Positions 54,337 through 61,850 of a stretch of DNA of 64,000 nucleotides are shown here, in pieces. A model generated the notes under the pieces. That model saw only the letters and a program-made list of their open reading frames with translations. It was not told the origin of the DNA and did no database searches. This stretch comes from CAMLIZ01 sp966212505 (GTDB lineage: Bacteria; Pseudomonadota; Gammaproteobacteria; Burkholderiales; Burkholderiaceae_C). The stretch lies in NCBI GenBank assembly GCA_966212505.1, contig CBIHRS010000015.1:55933-119932 (forward strand), written 5' to 3'. Each line of letters begins with the position of its first letter. Position 1 is the first letter of the stretch. The position numbers and the translations under genes were made by a program.

Positions 54337-55674
54337 ATGTCCGATTCGCCCGCCGCCGACGACCCCGAAGGATTCCTGCCGCTGGCCGAGGAGGCCCCGG
54401 AGACGGAACACCTCACGGAGCACTGGCGCGTGCTGATCGTCGACGACGACGAAGACGTGCACCGCGCCACGCAGCTGGCATTGCACGACGTGGTGATCGA
54501 GGGTCGGCCGCTGCGCTTCCTGCATGCCTACACCGCCGCCGAGGCGCTGGCCATCCTGTCGGCCGACCCGACCATCACCACCCTGCTGCTCGACGTGGTG
54601 ATGGAGACCCCCGACGCGGGGCTGCGGCTGGTGCGGCGCCTGCGCCACGACCTGGGCCGCAACGAGCTGCGCATCATCCTGCGCACGGGGCAGCCGGGCT
54701 ACGCGCCCGAGATCGAGACGGTGCGCGACTTCGAGATCAACGACTACTGCACCAAGGCCGAGATGACGAGCATCCGCTTGTTCACCAGCCTCACCACCGC
54801 GATCCGCTCCTACCGGCTGATCGTCGACCTGCAGCGCGAGCGCGACGAGCTGCAGCGCCTCAACGCCTCGCTGGAAGAGCTGCGCGCGGCCGAGAAGGCA
54901 CAGGCCGAGAAGCTGCTCTCGGCGGAGCAGGCGCTGCGCCTCGCGCACGAGACCACGGAGCAATGCGTGGTGCAGCGCACGCAGGAGCTCTCGCAGGTGG
55001 TGGGCGAGCTCGAGTCGTTCAACCGCATGGTGTCGCACGACCTGCGCGGGCCGCTGTCGGGCATCGCCGGCATTTCGGGCCTGATCCAGACCGAGCTCGA
55101 CCGCGGCGACGTCGAGCGGGTGCGCCGCTGGCTCTCGATGATGGAGTCGCACACGCTGCGCCTGACCCGGCTGGTCGACGACCTGCTCAACCTCGCCCGC
55201 AGCAGCAAGGGCGAGCTGGTGCGCACGCCGCAGCCGATCGGCCGGGTGCTGGCCGAAGCGATCGAGGTGCTGGCGCTGTCGGCCTCGCCCGAGCAGCTTT
55301 CAGCGGTGTCGGCCGGCTGCCTGCCCGACCTACCGGTCGACGCCGGGCTGATGCGCCAGGTCTTCGTCAACCTGATTGGCAACGCGCTGAAGTTCACGCG
55401 CGCCGTAGATGCGCCGTGCATCGAGGTGCGGGCCGAAGCGCAGGCCGGTCAGTGGTTGATCAGCGTGGCCGACAACGGCACCGGCTTCGACGCCGGCCGC
55501 GTGGCCGAGCTGTTCAAGCCCTTCGGCCGGCTGCATGGCCCGCAGTTCGAGGGCAGCGGCATCGGCCTCACCATCGTGCGCCGCATCGTCGAGCGGCACG
55601 GCGGCCGCGTGTGGGCCGAGAACCGGCCCGAAGGCGGGGCCAGGTTCTGCTTCACGCTGCCGGGCGAGGCATAG
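54337..55674 (+). CDS. Receiver-histidine kinase hybrid
   Basis: The 445-residue protein has an N-terminal receiver (VLIVDDDEDVHRAT, phosphoacceptor Asp86 in LLLDVVMETPDAG, and Lys in DYCTKAEMT), then a coiled coil (about residues 165-225), and a C-terminal kinase with His234 in RMVSHDLRGPLSG, NLIGNALKFTRA and GSGIGLTIVRRIV. It has no membrane segment. Receiver-first hybrids of this type take a phosphate from an upstream kinase and signal onward. The divergent Cache kinase, with starts 69 bp apart, is the natural upstream source. Its stop overlaps the hydroxylase gene by 23 bp. Confidence 0.9.
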   Translation: MSDSPAADDPEGFLPLAEEAPETEHLTEHWRVLIVDDDEDVHRATQLALHDVVIEGRPLRFLHAYTAAEALAILSADPTITTLLLDVVMETPDAGLRLVRRLRHDLGRNELRIILRTGQPGYAPEIETVRDFEINDYCTKAEMTSIRLFTSLTTAIRSYRLIVDLQRERDELQRLNASLEELRAAEKAQAEKLLSAEQALRLAHETTEQCVVQRTQELSQVVGELESFNRMVSHDLRGPLSGIAGISGLIQTELDRGDVERVRRWLSMMESHTLRLTRLVDDLLNLARSSKGELVRTPQPIGRVLAEAIEVLALSASPEQLSAVSAGCLPDLPVDAGLMRQVFVNLIGNALKFTRAVDAPCIEVRAEAQAGQWLISVADNGTGFDAGRVAELFKPFGRLHGPQFEGSGIGLTIVRRIVERHGGRVWAENRPEGGARFCFTLPGEA

Positions 55675-56440
55675 AAGCGGCATCGAAGCGGGCGCGGTAG
55701 TCGTCGCGCTCGGTGCCGCACCAGCGGTCCCACCAGGTGAACCACAGCCCGTAGTTGCCGCGCGCCGTCTCGTGGTGCAGGTGATGGTGCGTGGTGGTGG
55801 TGAACCGGCCCCAGAACCAGTGGCGCACGAAGCCGCGCGGCATCGTCTCCACCGCCGCATGGCCATGGGCATTGCGCAGGATCTGGTGCAGCCCGAAGGC
55901 GAACAGCACGCCGCCATGCAGCGGCACCACCAGCAGCGCCAGCGGCGTGACCAGCCCGTTGATCACCGCCTCGATGGGATGGAAGGCATACGCTGCCCAG
56001 GGCGACGGGTTGCGTGAGCGGTGGTGCACGCCATGCACGCGGCGGAACAGCCAGGGCGTGTGCAGCAGGCGGTGCGTCCAGTAGAAATACAGGTCGTGCC
56101 AGAGGATCATCGCCGGCAGGCTGAGCACCAGCCAGAGCCAGCCGTGCCGTGCCGGATCGCGATAGATCTCGGCATGACCGCTGACGACCAGCGCGAACAC
56201 GCCCATGCCCATCGCGCCGAAGATGAAGAGCGAGCTGAGCGAATACAAGAACTCGCGCCGCATGTCGCGGCCCGTGGGCCAGGCGTCGATGAGCCGGTGC
56301 GCCAGCCGGCGCTTCAGCAGCACGTGCAGCAGCAGCCACATCAGCGCCGCGGCGAACAAATAGCGCCCGCCTTCGAGCCGCAGGTTGAAGGCATAGGCGC
56401 CGACGAGGAATTGCCAGGCAGTGGGGTCGAACGAGAACAT
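55652..56440 (-). CDS. Sterol-desaturase/fatty-acid-hydroxylase-type membrane protein
   Basis: The 262-residue protein has several membrane helices and the di-iron histidine boxes of the family: HDLYFYWTHR (His115-His123), HGVHH (His136-His140) and THHHLHH (His218-His223), plus further histidines near residues 154 and 185. Such enzymes use O2 to hydroxylate or desaturate lipid chains. Which lipid is modified here is unknown; carotenoid-, sterol- and fatty-acid-acting members look alike. The start may be ATG 56440 or 56461; neither has a strong binding site. It follows the diguanylate cyclase gene by 41 bp on the same strand. Confidence 0.85.
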   Translation of the reverse strand: MFSFDPTAWQFLVGAYAFNLRLEGGRYLFAAALMWLLLHVLLKRRLAHRLIDAWPTGRDMRREFLYSLSSLFIFGAMGMGVFALVVSGHAEIYRDPARHGWLWLVLSLPAMILWHDLYFYWTHRLLHTPWLFRRVHGVHHRSRNPSPWAAYAFHPIEAVINGLVTPLALLVVPLHGGVLFAFGLHQILRNAHGHAAVETMPRGFVRHWFWGRFTTTTHHHLHHETARGNYGLWFTWWDRWCGTERDDYRARFDAASMPRPAA

Positions 56441-56481
56441 GGGCGGCGATGCTACGGGCATGCCCGGCCCACGGACAGGCC

Positions 56482-57876
56482 CTATGCGACGGATGGCGTG
56501 TGCAGCGCCACGGGCGGCGGATCCTGCGTGGCCGGCGGCAGCGCCGCGACGCAGGCGCGGTTGCGGCCTTCCTTCTTCGCCCGGTAGAGCGCCTCGTCGG
56601 CCGCGTGGATCAGCTGCGCCGGCGAGCAACTGCGCGGATCGAGCGCCACCGCGGCGCCGATGCTCACGGTGACGCAGGGGCTCTGCGCATCCCCGGTCGG
56701 GATGCCTGCCCGCATCACCGAGGCCCGCACCCGCTCGGCCACCGCCGCCGCGCCGGCTTCCGGGCTGCCGGGCAGGATCACCGCGAACTCCTCGCCGCCG
56801 TAGCGCGCCACCACGTCGCTGGGACGCAGCGAGGCATCGCGCACGGCCTGCACCACCGCCTGCAGGCAGGCATCGCCGGCCGGGTGGCCGAAGCGGTCGT
56901 TGTAGCGCTTGAAATGGTCGACATCGAGCAGCAGCAGCGAGAGCTGCGCCTTCTCGGGCGCCGCGCCCTCGCCTTCACACAGGCGGATCGCACGCTGGTG
57001 CTCCTCGCGCAGGGTGATGTCGAAGTAGCGTCGGTTGTAGGCGCCGGTGAGCGCATCTTCGAGCGACAGCTTCTCGAGCCGCACGCGCGCCTCGAGCAGG
57101 CGGCCGGCCATGCTGCCCAGCGTGCCGAGCAGCACGCCGGTTTCGTCGCGCGAGGCTTCGGGCTGCGGTGCATCGAGCCGGCCGTTGCCCACCGCATCGG
57201 CAAAGGCCACGGCCTCCTGCAGCGGCTCGGTGATGCTGCGCGCGAGCAGCCAGCCGATCACCGCCGCCAGCGCCAATGCAAAGGCCGAGATCGCAACGAT
57301 GGCCTGGTCTGTGCGGTGCGCAGCCGCATCCAGGTCGGCCAGCTGCGTCTCGATCTTGCGCGTATGCACCTGCAGCAGCTGGTCGAGCGCATAGAGCGAG
57401 GCCACATGCGTCGGCGAGACCTGCTTGTTGAGGATGCGCGAGGCCAGGTCGGGGTTGAACGCCTCCACGCTCTCGGCCGCCGCCCGCAGCCCGGGCTTGC
57501 CCCGCTCGAACAGCTGCTGCACCTCGGCGATCAGCGGGCGCTCGTCGTCGAAACGGTCGAGCTGCAACAGGCTCTGCAGCGTCTGCGCGAAGTCGGCCTG
57601 CTTGCTCTCCATGGCATGCATCAGCGACTTCGATTCCTCAAAGCTGGTGGCGGTGCCGAGCCGGCGCGCCAGCAACTCCTGCTGCAGCAGGTGCTGGCGC
57701 ATCTGCGTGACCGTGATCAGGCGGCGGTTCGAATCGGCCACCAGCGCCGAGAGCTTCTGCCGTGGCTCGCGCGCCCCCAGCATCGCGATGGCGGCCACGC
57801 CGATCATCAACGCGAGGATGGCCGCGATGCCCAGCGTGAGCCGGACCCCGATGCGCAGGCGGTGCAGCAGCTTCAT
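56482..57876 (-). CDS. Membrane diguanylate cyclase (GGEEF) with I-site
   Basis: The 464-residue protein has two membrane helices (LGIAAILALMIGVAAIAML near residue 15 and AISAFALALAAVIGWLLA near residue 190). Between them is a helical periplasmic domain of about 150 residues, then a HAMP-like segment and a GGDEF domain. The active motif is GGEEF at residues 360-364, and RPSD lies five residues upstream, the usual inhibitory I-site. It should make c-di-GMP from two GTP and be product-inhibited. ATG 57876 overlaps the stop of the binding-protein gene (ATGA), so the two are translationally coupled and probably form one sensing unit: the periplasmic helices receive a signal from the binding protein (inferred). 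Confidence 0.92.
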   Translation of the reverse strand: MKLLHRLRIGVRLTLGIAAILALMIGVAAIAMLGAREPRQKLSALVADSNRRLITVTQMRQHLLQQELLARRLGTATSFEESKSLMHAMESKQADFAQTLQSLLQLDRFDDERPLIAEVQQLFERGKPGLRAAAESVEAFNPDLASRILNKQVSPTHVASLYALDQLLQVHTRKIETQLADLDAAAHRTDQAIVAISAFALALAAVIGWLLARSITEPLQEAVAFADAVGNGRLDAPQPEASRDETGVLLGTLGSMAGRLLEARVRLEKLSLEDALTGAYNRRYFDITLREEHQRAIRLCEGEGAAPEKAQLSLLLLDVDHFKRYNDRFGHPAGDACLQAVVQAVRDASLRPSDVVARYGGEEFAVILPGSPEAGAAAVAERVRASVMRAGIPTGDAQSPCVTVSIGAAVALDPRSCSPAQLIHAADEALYRAKKEGRNRACVAALPPATQDPPPVALHTPSVA

Positions 57877-59123
57877 CGGCGCAACAGCGCCGCCATCTCG
57901 GCGGCGGCCTGCGTGTCGTCGAGCTGGCCGTTGAAGTGGCGGTCGACAATGTCCCAGATGCGCTCTTTCAGCGGCGAGGCCACGCCATGGCCGAAGGCGA
58001 CGGTGCCCACCAGCGTGTTGCGGCGGCTGGCCTCGGCCAGGTCCTTGATGCCCTTTTTGCCGCAGTCGTCGAAGGCCGCGTCGGGCACGTCCATGCGCGC
58101 CGGCACCGAGCCCTTGATCACGTTGAAGTCCGACTGCAGCGTCTTGTCGAGGATGGCGGCCGCCAGCTTCTGCTGGCCCAGTTGCCTGTCGGCGCCCTTG
58201 ACCCGGAACATCGCGAAGTTGTCGATGCCGAACGACACCGCGCCCTGGCTGCCCGGGATGCGGAAGCACGCGAAGTCGCGCCCCGGCTGCTTCCTGGCGC
58301 CGAGGAACTCGCCCTTCGCGAAGTCGCCCATGATCTGGAACGCCGCCCGGCCGTTGATCACCATCGCCGTCGCGAAATTCCACGCCCGGCCCTGGAAGTC
58401 CTTGTCGACCAGCCCACGCAGCTGCGACATGCGGCGGAACACCTGCAGCAGCACCGGCGAGCCGATGGCCTTGGCGTCACGCTCGGTGAACGCCTTGCGA
58501 TAGAAATCGGCGCCGCCTGTGGCGAGCACCACGCCATCGAACACCATCGCCGTCTGCCACGGCTCGCCGCCGTGGGCCAGCGCCACGAAGCCGGCCTGCT
58601 GCACCTTGCGCCCGGCCGCGATGAACTCGTCCCAGGTGGCGGGCTCGGCGTTCACACCGGCCTTGGCCAGCACGTCCTCGCTGGCCCAGACCCAGTTGTA
58701 CGAATGCACGTTGATCGGCACCGCGATCCACTGGCCGTCGACCTTGGAGAAGCGCTGCACCGCCGGCGGCACCACCTTGTCCCAGCCCTCGCGCGCGGCG
58801 ACGTCGTTCAGGTTGGCCAGCACGCCCTTGCGCGCCCAGTCGTGCACCTCGAGGCCCATCACCTGCACCGCCGTGGGCGGCAACCCGGCCTCGACGCGGG
58901 CGCGCAGCGTCTTCATCGCCTGCTCGCCGCCGCCACCGCCGATGGGGCTGTCCTTCCAGGCCACGCCGTCCTTCTCGACGCGTGCGCGCAGCGTGGCCGC
59001 CGCGGCGGCCTCACCGCCCGACGTCCACCAGTGCAGCACCTCCACACCGGCCTGTTGCTGTGCCCGCACGGCGCCGGAAGCCACGGCCAGGGCGGAAGCC
59101 AGCATGATGCAAACCGATCTCAT
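57873..59123 (-). CDS. Sugar-type ABC substrate-binding protein coupled to a diguanylate cyclase
   Basis: The 416-residue protein starts with a signal peptide (IMLASALAVASGAVRA, cleavage near residue 21) and is a carbohydrate-type (group 1) solute-binding protein: VEVLHWWTSGGEAAA, the WDEFIAAGRKVQQAGFVALA lobe, and GEPWQTAMVFDGVVLATGG near residue 185. Family members bind mono- or oligosaccharides. No ABC permease or ATPase is nearby. Its stop overlaps the start of a membrane diguanylate cyclase, so it more likely reports a sugar to that enzyme than feeds a transporter. The ATG at 59123 is used; a hairpin lies 69 bp upstream. Confidence 0.88.
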   Translation of the reverse strand: MRSVCIMLASALAVASGAVRAQQQAGVEVLHWWTSGGEAAAAATLRARVEKDGVAWKDSPIGGGGGEQAMKTLRARVEAGLPPTAVQVMGLEVHDWARKGVLANLNDVAAREGWDKVVPPAVQRFSKVDGQWIAVPINVHSYNWVWASEDVLAKAGVNAEPATWDEFIAAGRKVQQAGFVALAHGGEPWQTAMVFDGVVLATGGADFYRKAFTERDAKAIGSPVLLQVFRRMSQLRGLVDKDFQGRAWNFATAMVINGRAAFQIMGDFAKGEFLGARKQPGRDFACFRIPGSQGAVSFGIDNFAMFRVKGADRQLGQQKLAAAILDKTLQSDFNVIKGSVPARMDVPDAAFDDCGKKGIKDLAEASRRNTLVGTVAFGHGVASPLKERIWDIVDRHFNGQLDDTQAAAEMAALLRR

Positions 59124-59662
59124 GGGTCGACCTGTCCTGAGCCTCTGTCTGGGACATTTCGACGGCGGGAGCCGGGGCTTGAGTCAGGAATGACCGCGCA
59201 GAAGCGGTCTTATTCCTCACTCGGGTGCGCCATCCGCGCCATGCGCCGCGAAGAGATCACACTCGCGATCGAGGGGCGGCGCAGGAAGGCTGGAGCCCCG
59301 GCTGCCGATCGGCCTGGACGATGTGCCGGCCCAGCAGGACAACTACCGCCGCAGCGGTTTCATGCTCGGATGGGCGAACGTTCGCTTCGCCGGCAGGGCA
59401 AGGCACAGCGGACAGGCGCCGCCGGAGCAGATCGTGCCGCAGGCACGTGGCCTGCCCGGTGGATGGAATGGAGCCGGGCTGCGCGGTTCGGATCTGGGCC
59501 CACACCATCGTGTGCAACAGGGCCGCTAGTGGACGTGCCGCGTGTTCCCGGTCGCTTCGCACCTTCGTCACTGCATCGTCTGGCGTCGAATGGATATTCA
59601 ACTCAACAGCCGATATTCAGTGGGGGAAGTCCTTGTAGAGGGTTAGGCGTTGCTGGCGGCTC
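59124..59662. other. 539-bp stretch without a convincing gene
   Basis: Open frames of up to 137 codons exist here, but their composition is Arg/Ala/Pro-rich, none has a ribosome binding site that stands out, and none looks like a known protein. I see one hairpin (59192-59209) and nothing else of note. Confidence 0.6.
59192..59209. promoter_or_regulatory. Palindrome 5' of the sugar-binding-protein gene
   Basis: GACCGC and GCGGTC flank a six-base loop, 69 bp upstream of the binding-protein start at 59123. On the other strand it is followed by TTATTCC and could serve as a weak terminator, though no plus-strand gene precedes it. An operator role is equally possible. Confidence 0.3.
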
Positions 59663-60337
59663 TCACCACCTCTTGACGGAAAAGTCGTCGTCGATGTACA
59701 GGTGGCCATCGTTGAAGTGATGGTTGAGGCAATCAAAGCCGTTCAACTTCGCCAGTGGCGAAACAGCGATGGGGGCTCTTTCTTCCTTGTATCGCTTGGC
59801 CGCCTTACGTGCGTGGATAGCAAGCCCGCTGAGGTAGTTGACGCTCACTCGGTAGTACCCGTTTCTCTCAACATCCTCATTGAACTCTTCGTGGCCAATC
59901 AGTTCGAGATCTCCGACAGATGTGCTGTATCTGAATTGAAGCTTGAAGGATTTGCTCCCGGAAAGACTGGAGAACCCCTCGACCAGGAGCGATGAGTTCT
60001 TGATTTGAAGGTTGTAGTGGTACCGGACTTGGCAGAACTCGCCGGACACTGAAACCGCGGTGTACCTGCCATCTGTGGTGCCGAGTAGTACCACAAGTCT
60101 CTCGCTCCGGGGCGCCTCTGCATCTGACGCCGTGACAATGAGTACGACATCGTTCAATCCATCTCCGTTCAGGTCACCGGTCGTGCTTGTCCATTCTTCG
60201 TACTTCTTGTCCGGGAAGAGTGACTGAGCAACTTCCACTGCCTCTGTCGCCGCGTGAGTCCTGCCTTGCACGTCGGCAAAGAATATGAGGGCCGCGAGCA
60301 ACAAGATCCGGCGTGCCAGCCTTGCAGAGAGGATCAT
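59663..60337 (-). CDS. Small exported protein with a calcium-loop-like motif
   Basis: The 224-residue product starts with a membrane or signal segment (ILLLAALIFFADVQG). It contains DLNGDGLNDVVLIV near residue 60, the loop pattern of FG-GAP or dockerin-like calcium-binding segments. The rest is beta-rich and polar, with a C-terminal YIDDDFSVKRW. No known enzyme motif is visible. The ATG at 60337 has AGGTG upstream. Base composition here is visibly lower in GC than in the rest of the window, shared with the next two genes, which suggests transfer. Confidence 0.7.
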   Translation of the reverse strand: MILSARLARRILLLAALIFFADVQGRTHAATEAVEVAQSLFPDKKYEEWTSTTGDLNGDGLNDVVLIVTASDAEAPRSERLVVLLGTTDGRYTAVSVSGEFCQVRYHYNLQIKNSSLLVEGFSSLSGSKSFKLQFRYSTSVGDLELIGHEEFNEDVERNGYYRVSVNYLSGLAIHARKAAKRYKEERAPIAVSPLAKLNGFDCLNHHFNDGHLYIDDDFSVKRW

Positions 60338-60501
60338 GATGAAACACCTAACGAATGAAAGGGACTTCCCCGTCCAGAGCCACGATGTGGATGAGCACGG
60401 CAAGACCGCGCTGATGCGCCCCAGCGTCCCGCGCAACCAAGCCCTCGATCGACGGGTTCGATCTGAGCAGCGTCCTGCTCCACCTCATGCCGTGAGCGCT
60501 C

Positions 60502-61161
60502 CTACTTCAGGTGGTCGCAGCCCCTCGGGGGCATGCCGCCCAGTTTGCGCACCTCCTGCTTCAGCGCCTCTTCCATCGTGATCCCTTTGGCCCGCACGTC
60601 TTGCTCCAAGCGTTTCTTGAACTCTGCTGCCGCGTCCGGACGAGGGCCGCTCCCCGTGTCACTGACCATCAAAGCGAGATTCCTTAAGCAAATCTCGCTC
60701 AATACCCCCAACTGGCCTTCCTGCCTTGAAGCACGCGGCGACGCCAGATAGGCCGGCTTATAGGTATTCCACACTGCCCAGCCACCCACAAAGCTCACCA
60801 ATGACACAAGCACTGTCGCGATCGCTGCCTTGCGCATGCCAATCGTTTCGCCGTTCGCCGTCTTTCCCAGCCAAGCCAGCAAGACTGCCGCAAGCACCAA
60901 GGGTCCGAATTCCCAGAACATCTCAGCGTTGGGATTCCTGAACATGACCAGCCTTATGCCGGCAAGTAGGAACGCCACGATTACCAGTAGAGAAACGGCT
61001 AGCGCAAGGAAAACAGCTTTGAAAGCCGACCCCAAGGTCAGCGACGATCGCAACAGTAAACGAGAGACAAGGACGAGCAGCAGTGCATGTACTGCTGCGC
61101 CTGCAAGCGCTAGAGCAAGTACGGCAAGAATGAACATGGGATCGTTCGATGTGAGCGGCAT
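60502..61161 (-). CDS. Small four-helix membrane protein
   Basis: The 219-residue product has about four hydrophobic segments (FILAVLALALAGAAVHALLL, AVFLALAVSLLVIVAFLLAG, EFGPLVLAAVLLAWLG and AAIATVLVSLVSFVGGWAVW), then a soluble, charged tail of about 85 residues with helical character (DAAAEFKKRLEQDVRAKG). No catalytic motif is evident and I recognise no family. The ATG at 61161 is used; an in-frame ATG at 61137 would be eight residues shorter. It lies in the lower-GC segment between two other unknown genes. Confidence 0.65.
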   Translation of the reverse strand: MPLTSNDPMFILAVLALALAGAAVHALLLVLVSRLLLRSSLTLGSAFKAVFLALAVSLLVIVAFLLAGIRLVMFRNPNAEMFWEFGPLVLAAVLLAWLGKTANGETIGMRKAAIATVLVSLVSFVGGWAVWNTYKPAYLASPRASRQEGQLGVLSEICLRNLALMVSDTGSGPRPDAAAEFKKRLEQDVRAKGITMEEALKQEVRKLGGMPPRGCDHLK

Positions 61162-61198
61162 GACCCGGCTTGCCGAGACATGTCAATAGATGGAAGGG

Positions 61199-61771
61199 CT
61201 AGCTTCCAGCGACAAACAGCTGTTTGCGTGCGATAGCTTCAGCGTTTTCCCGTTTGAAAGCCTTTGCGTACTCACGATTTGTGAACGAGAACCCGATGCC
61301 GGTGACGACGCCAGACACGAATTCGCGCTTTAGCGTGGGGATGCGAACGGGCTGAAAGTAGCTGGACTGCCCCGCGGCCGGCCTCGCCATGAATATCACC
61401 GATAGTGTGGTGAGCCCCGCAAGAGCGGCAGCGAGCGGACCGACGTACTTGGCGATGGCTTCGCCAACGAGTCCGGATACGCCGAGCAAGACGAGCACCG
61501 CAAAGTAGATGGCAAAGGCCAGCACGAAAAGCAGCAGCCGATGCACGAAGTTCTTGGGGCGGCGCTTCGCGGAGGAGGCACAACGACCGCAGAACGGCAG
61601 GGGCAGTTGAAAGGTGGTTTCCGTCCCTCCAGCGAGCAGATACGTTGTACGGCGAGTGTCTTGGGGGATGATGCGGAGTTCCTTCTTTGTGCCGCAGTTG
61701 CAGCACAGGTGACTCGGGAACGTGAATTCGACACCTTCGCAGAACTTGAGTGTGCCTAATGGAATGTGCAT
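61199..61771 (-). CDS. Zinc-ribbon membrane protein of unknown function
   Basis: The 190-residue product has a soluble N-terminus with CCNCG near residue 23 and FCGRC near residue 60, together a likely zinc site. Two hydrophobic segments follow (LLFVLAFAIYFAVLVLLGVSG and YVGPLAAALAGLTTLSVIFMA). The charged C-terminus is likely cytosolic. The ATG at 61771 has GAAGG seven bases upstream; the in-frame start at 61822 would add 17 residues with no binding site. It lies 37 bp upstream of the membrane-protein gene, so these two may be co-expressed. Confidence 0.7.
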   Translation of the reverse strand: MHIPLGTLKFCEGVEFTFPSHLCCNCGTKKELRIIPQDTRRTTYLLAGGTETTFQLPLPFCGRCASSAKRRPKNFVHRLLLFVLAFAIYFAVLVLLGVSGLVGEAIAKYVGPLAAALAGLTTLSVIFMARPAAGQSSYFQPVRIPTLKREFVSGVVTGIGFSFTNREYAKAFKRENAEAIARKQLFVAGS

Positions 61772-61850
61772 GCTTGACCTTCCCCAACTCCGCGATCTAC
61801 TTGAGTTTGTGTGTCTACACAAAGTTGCCCAAGGGTTACGCCGCCACGGG

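Noticed and set aside
59257..59601. A 114-codon minus-strand frame in the gap after the binding-protein gene
   Set aside because: Composition is irregular, there is no convincing ribosome binding site or family resemblance, and overlapping frames on the other strand are equally long.
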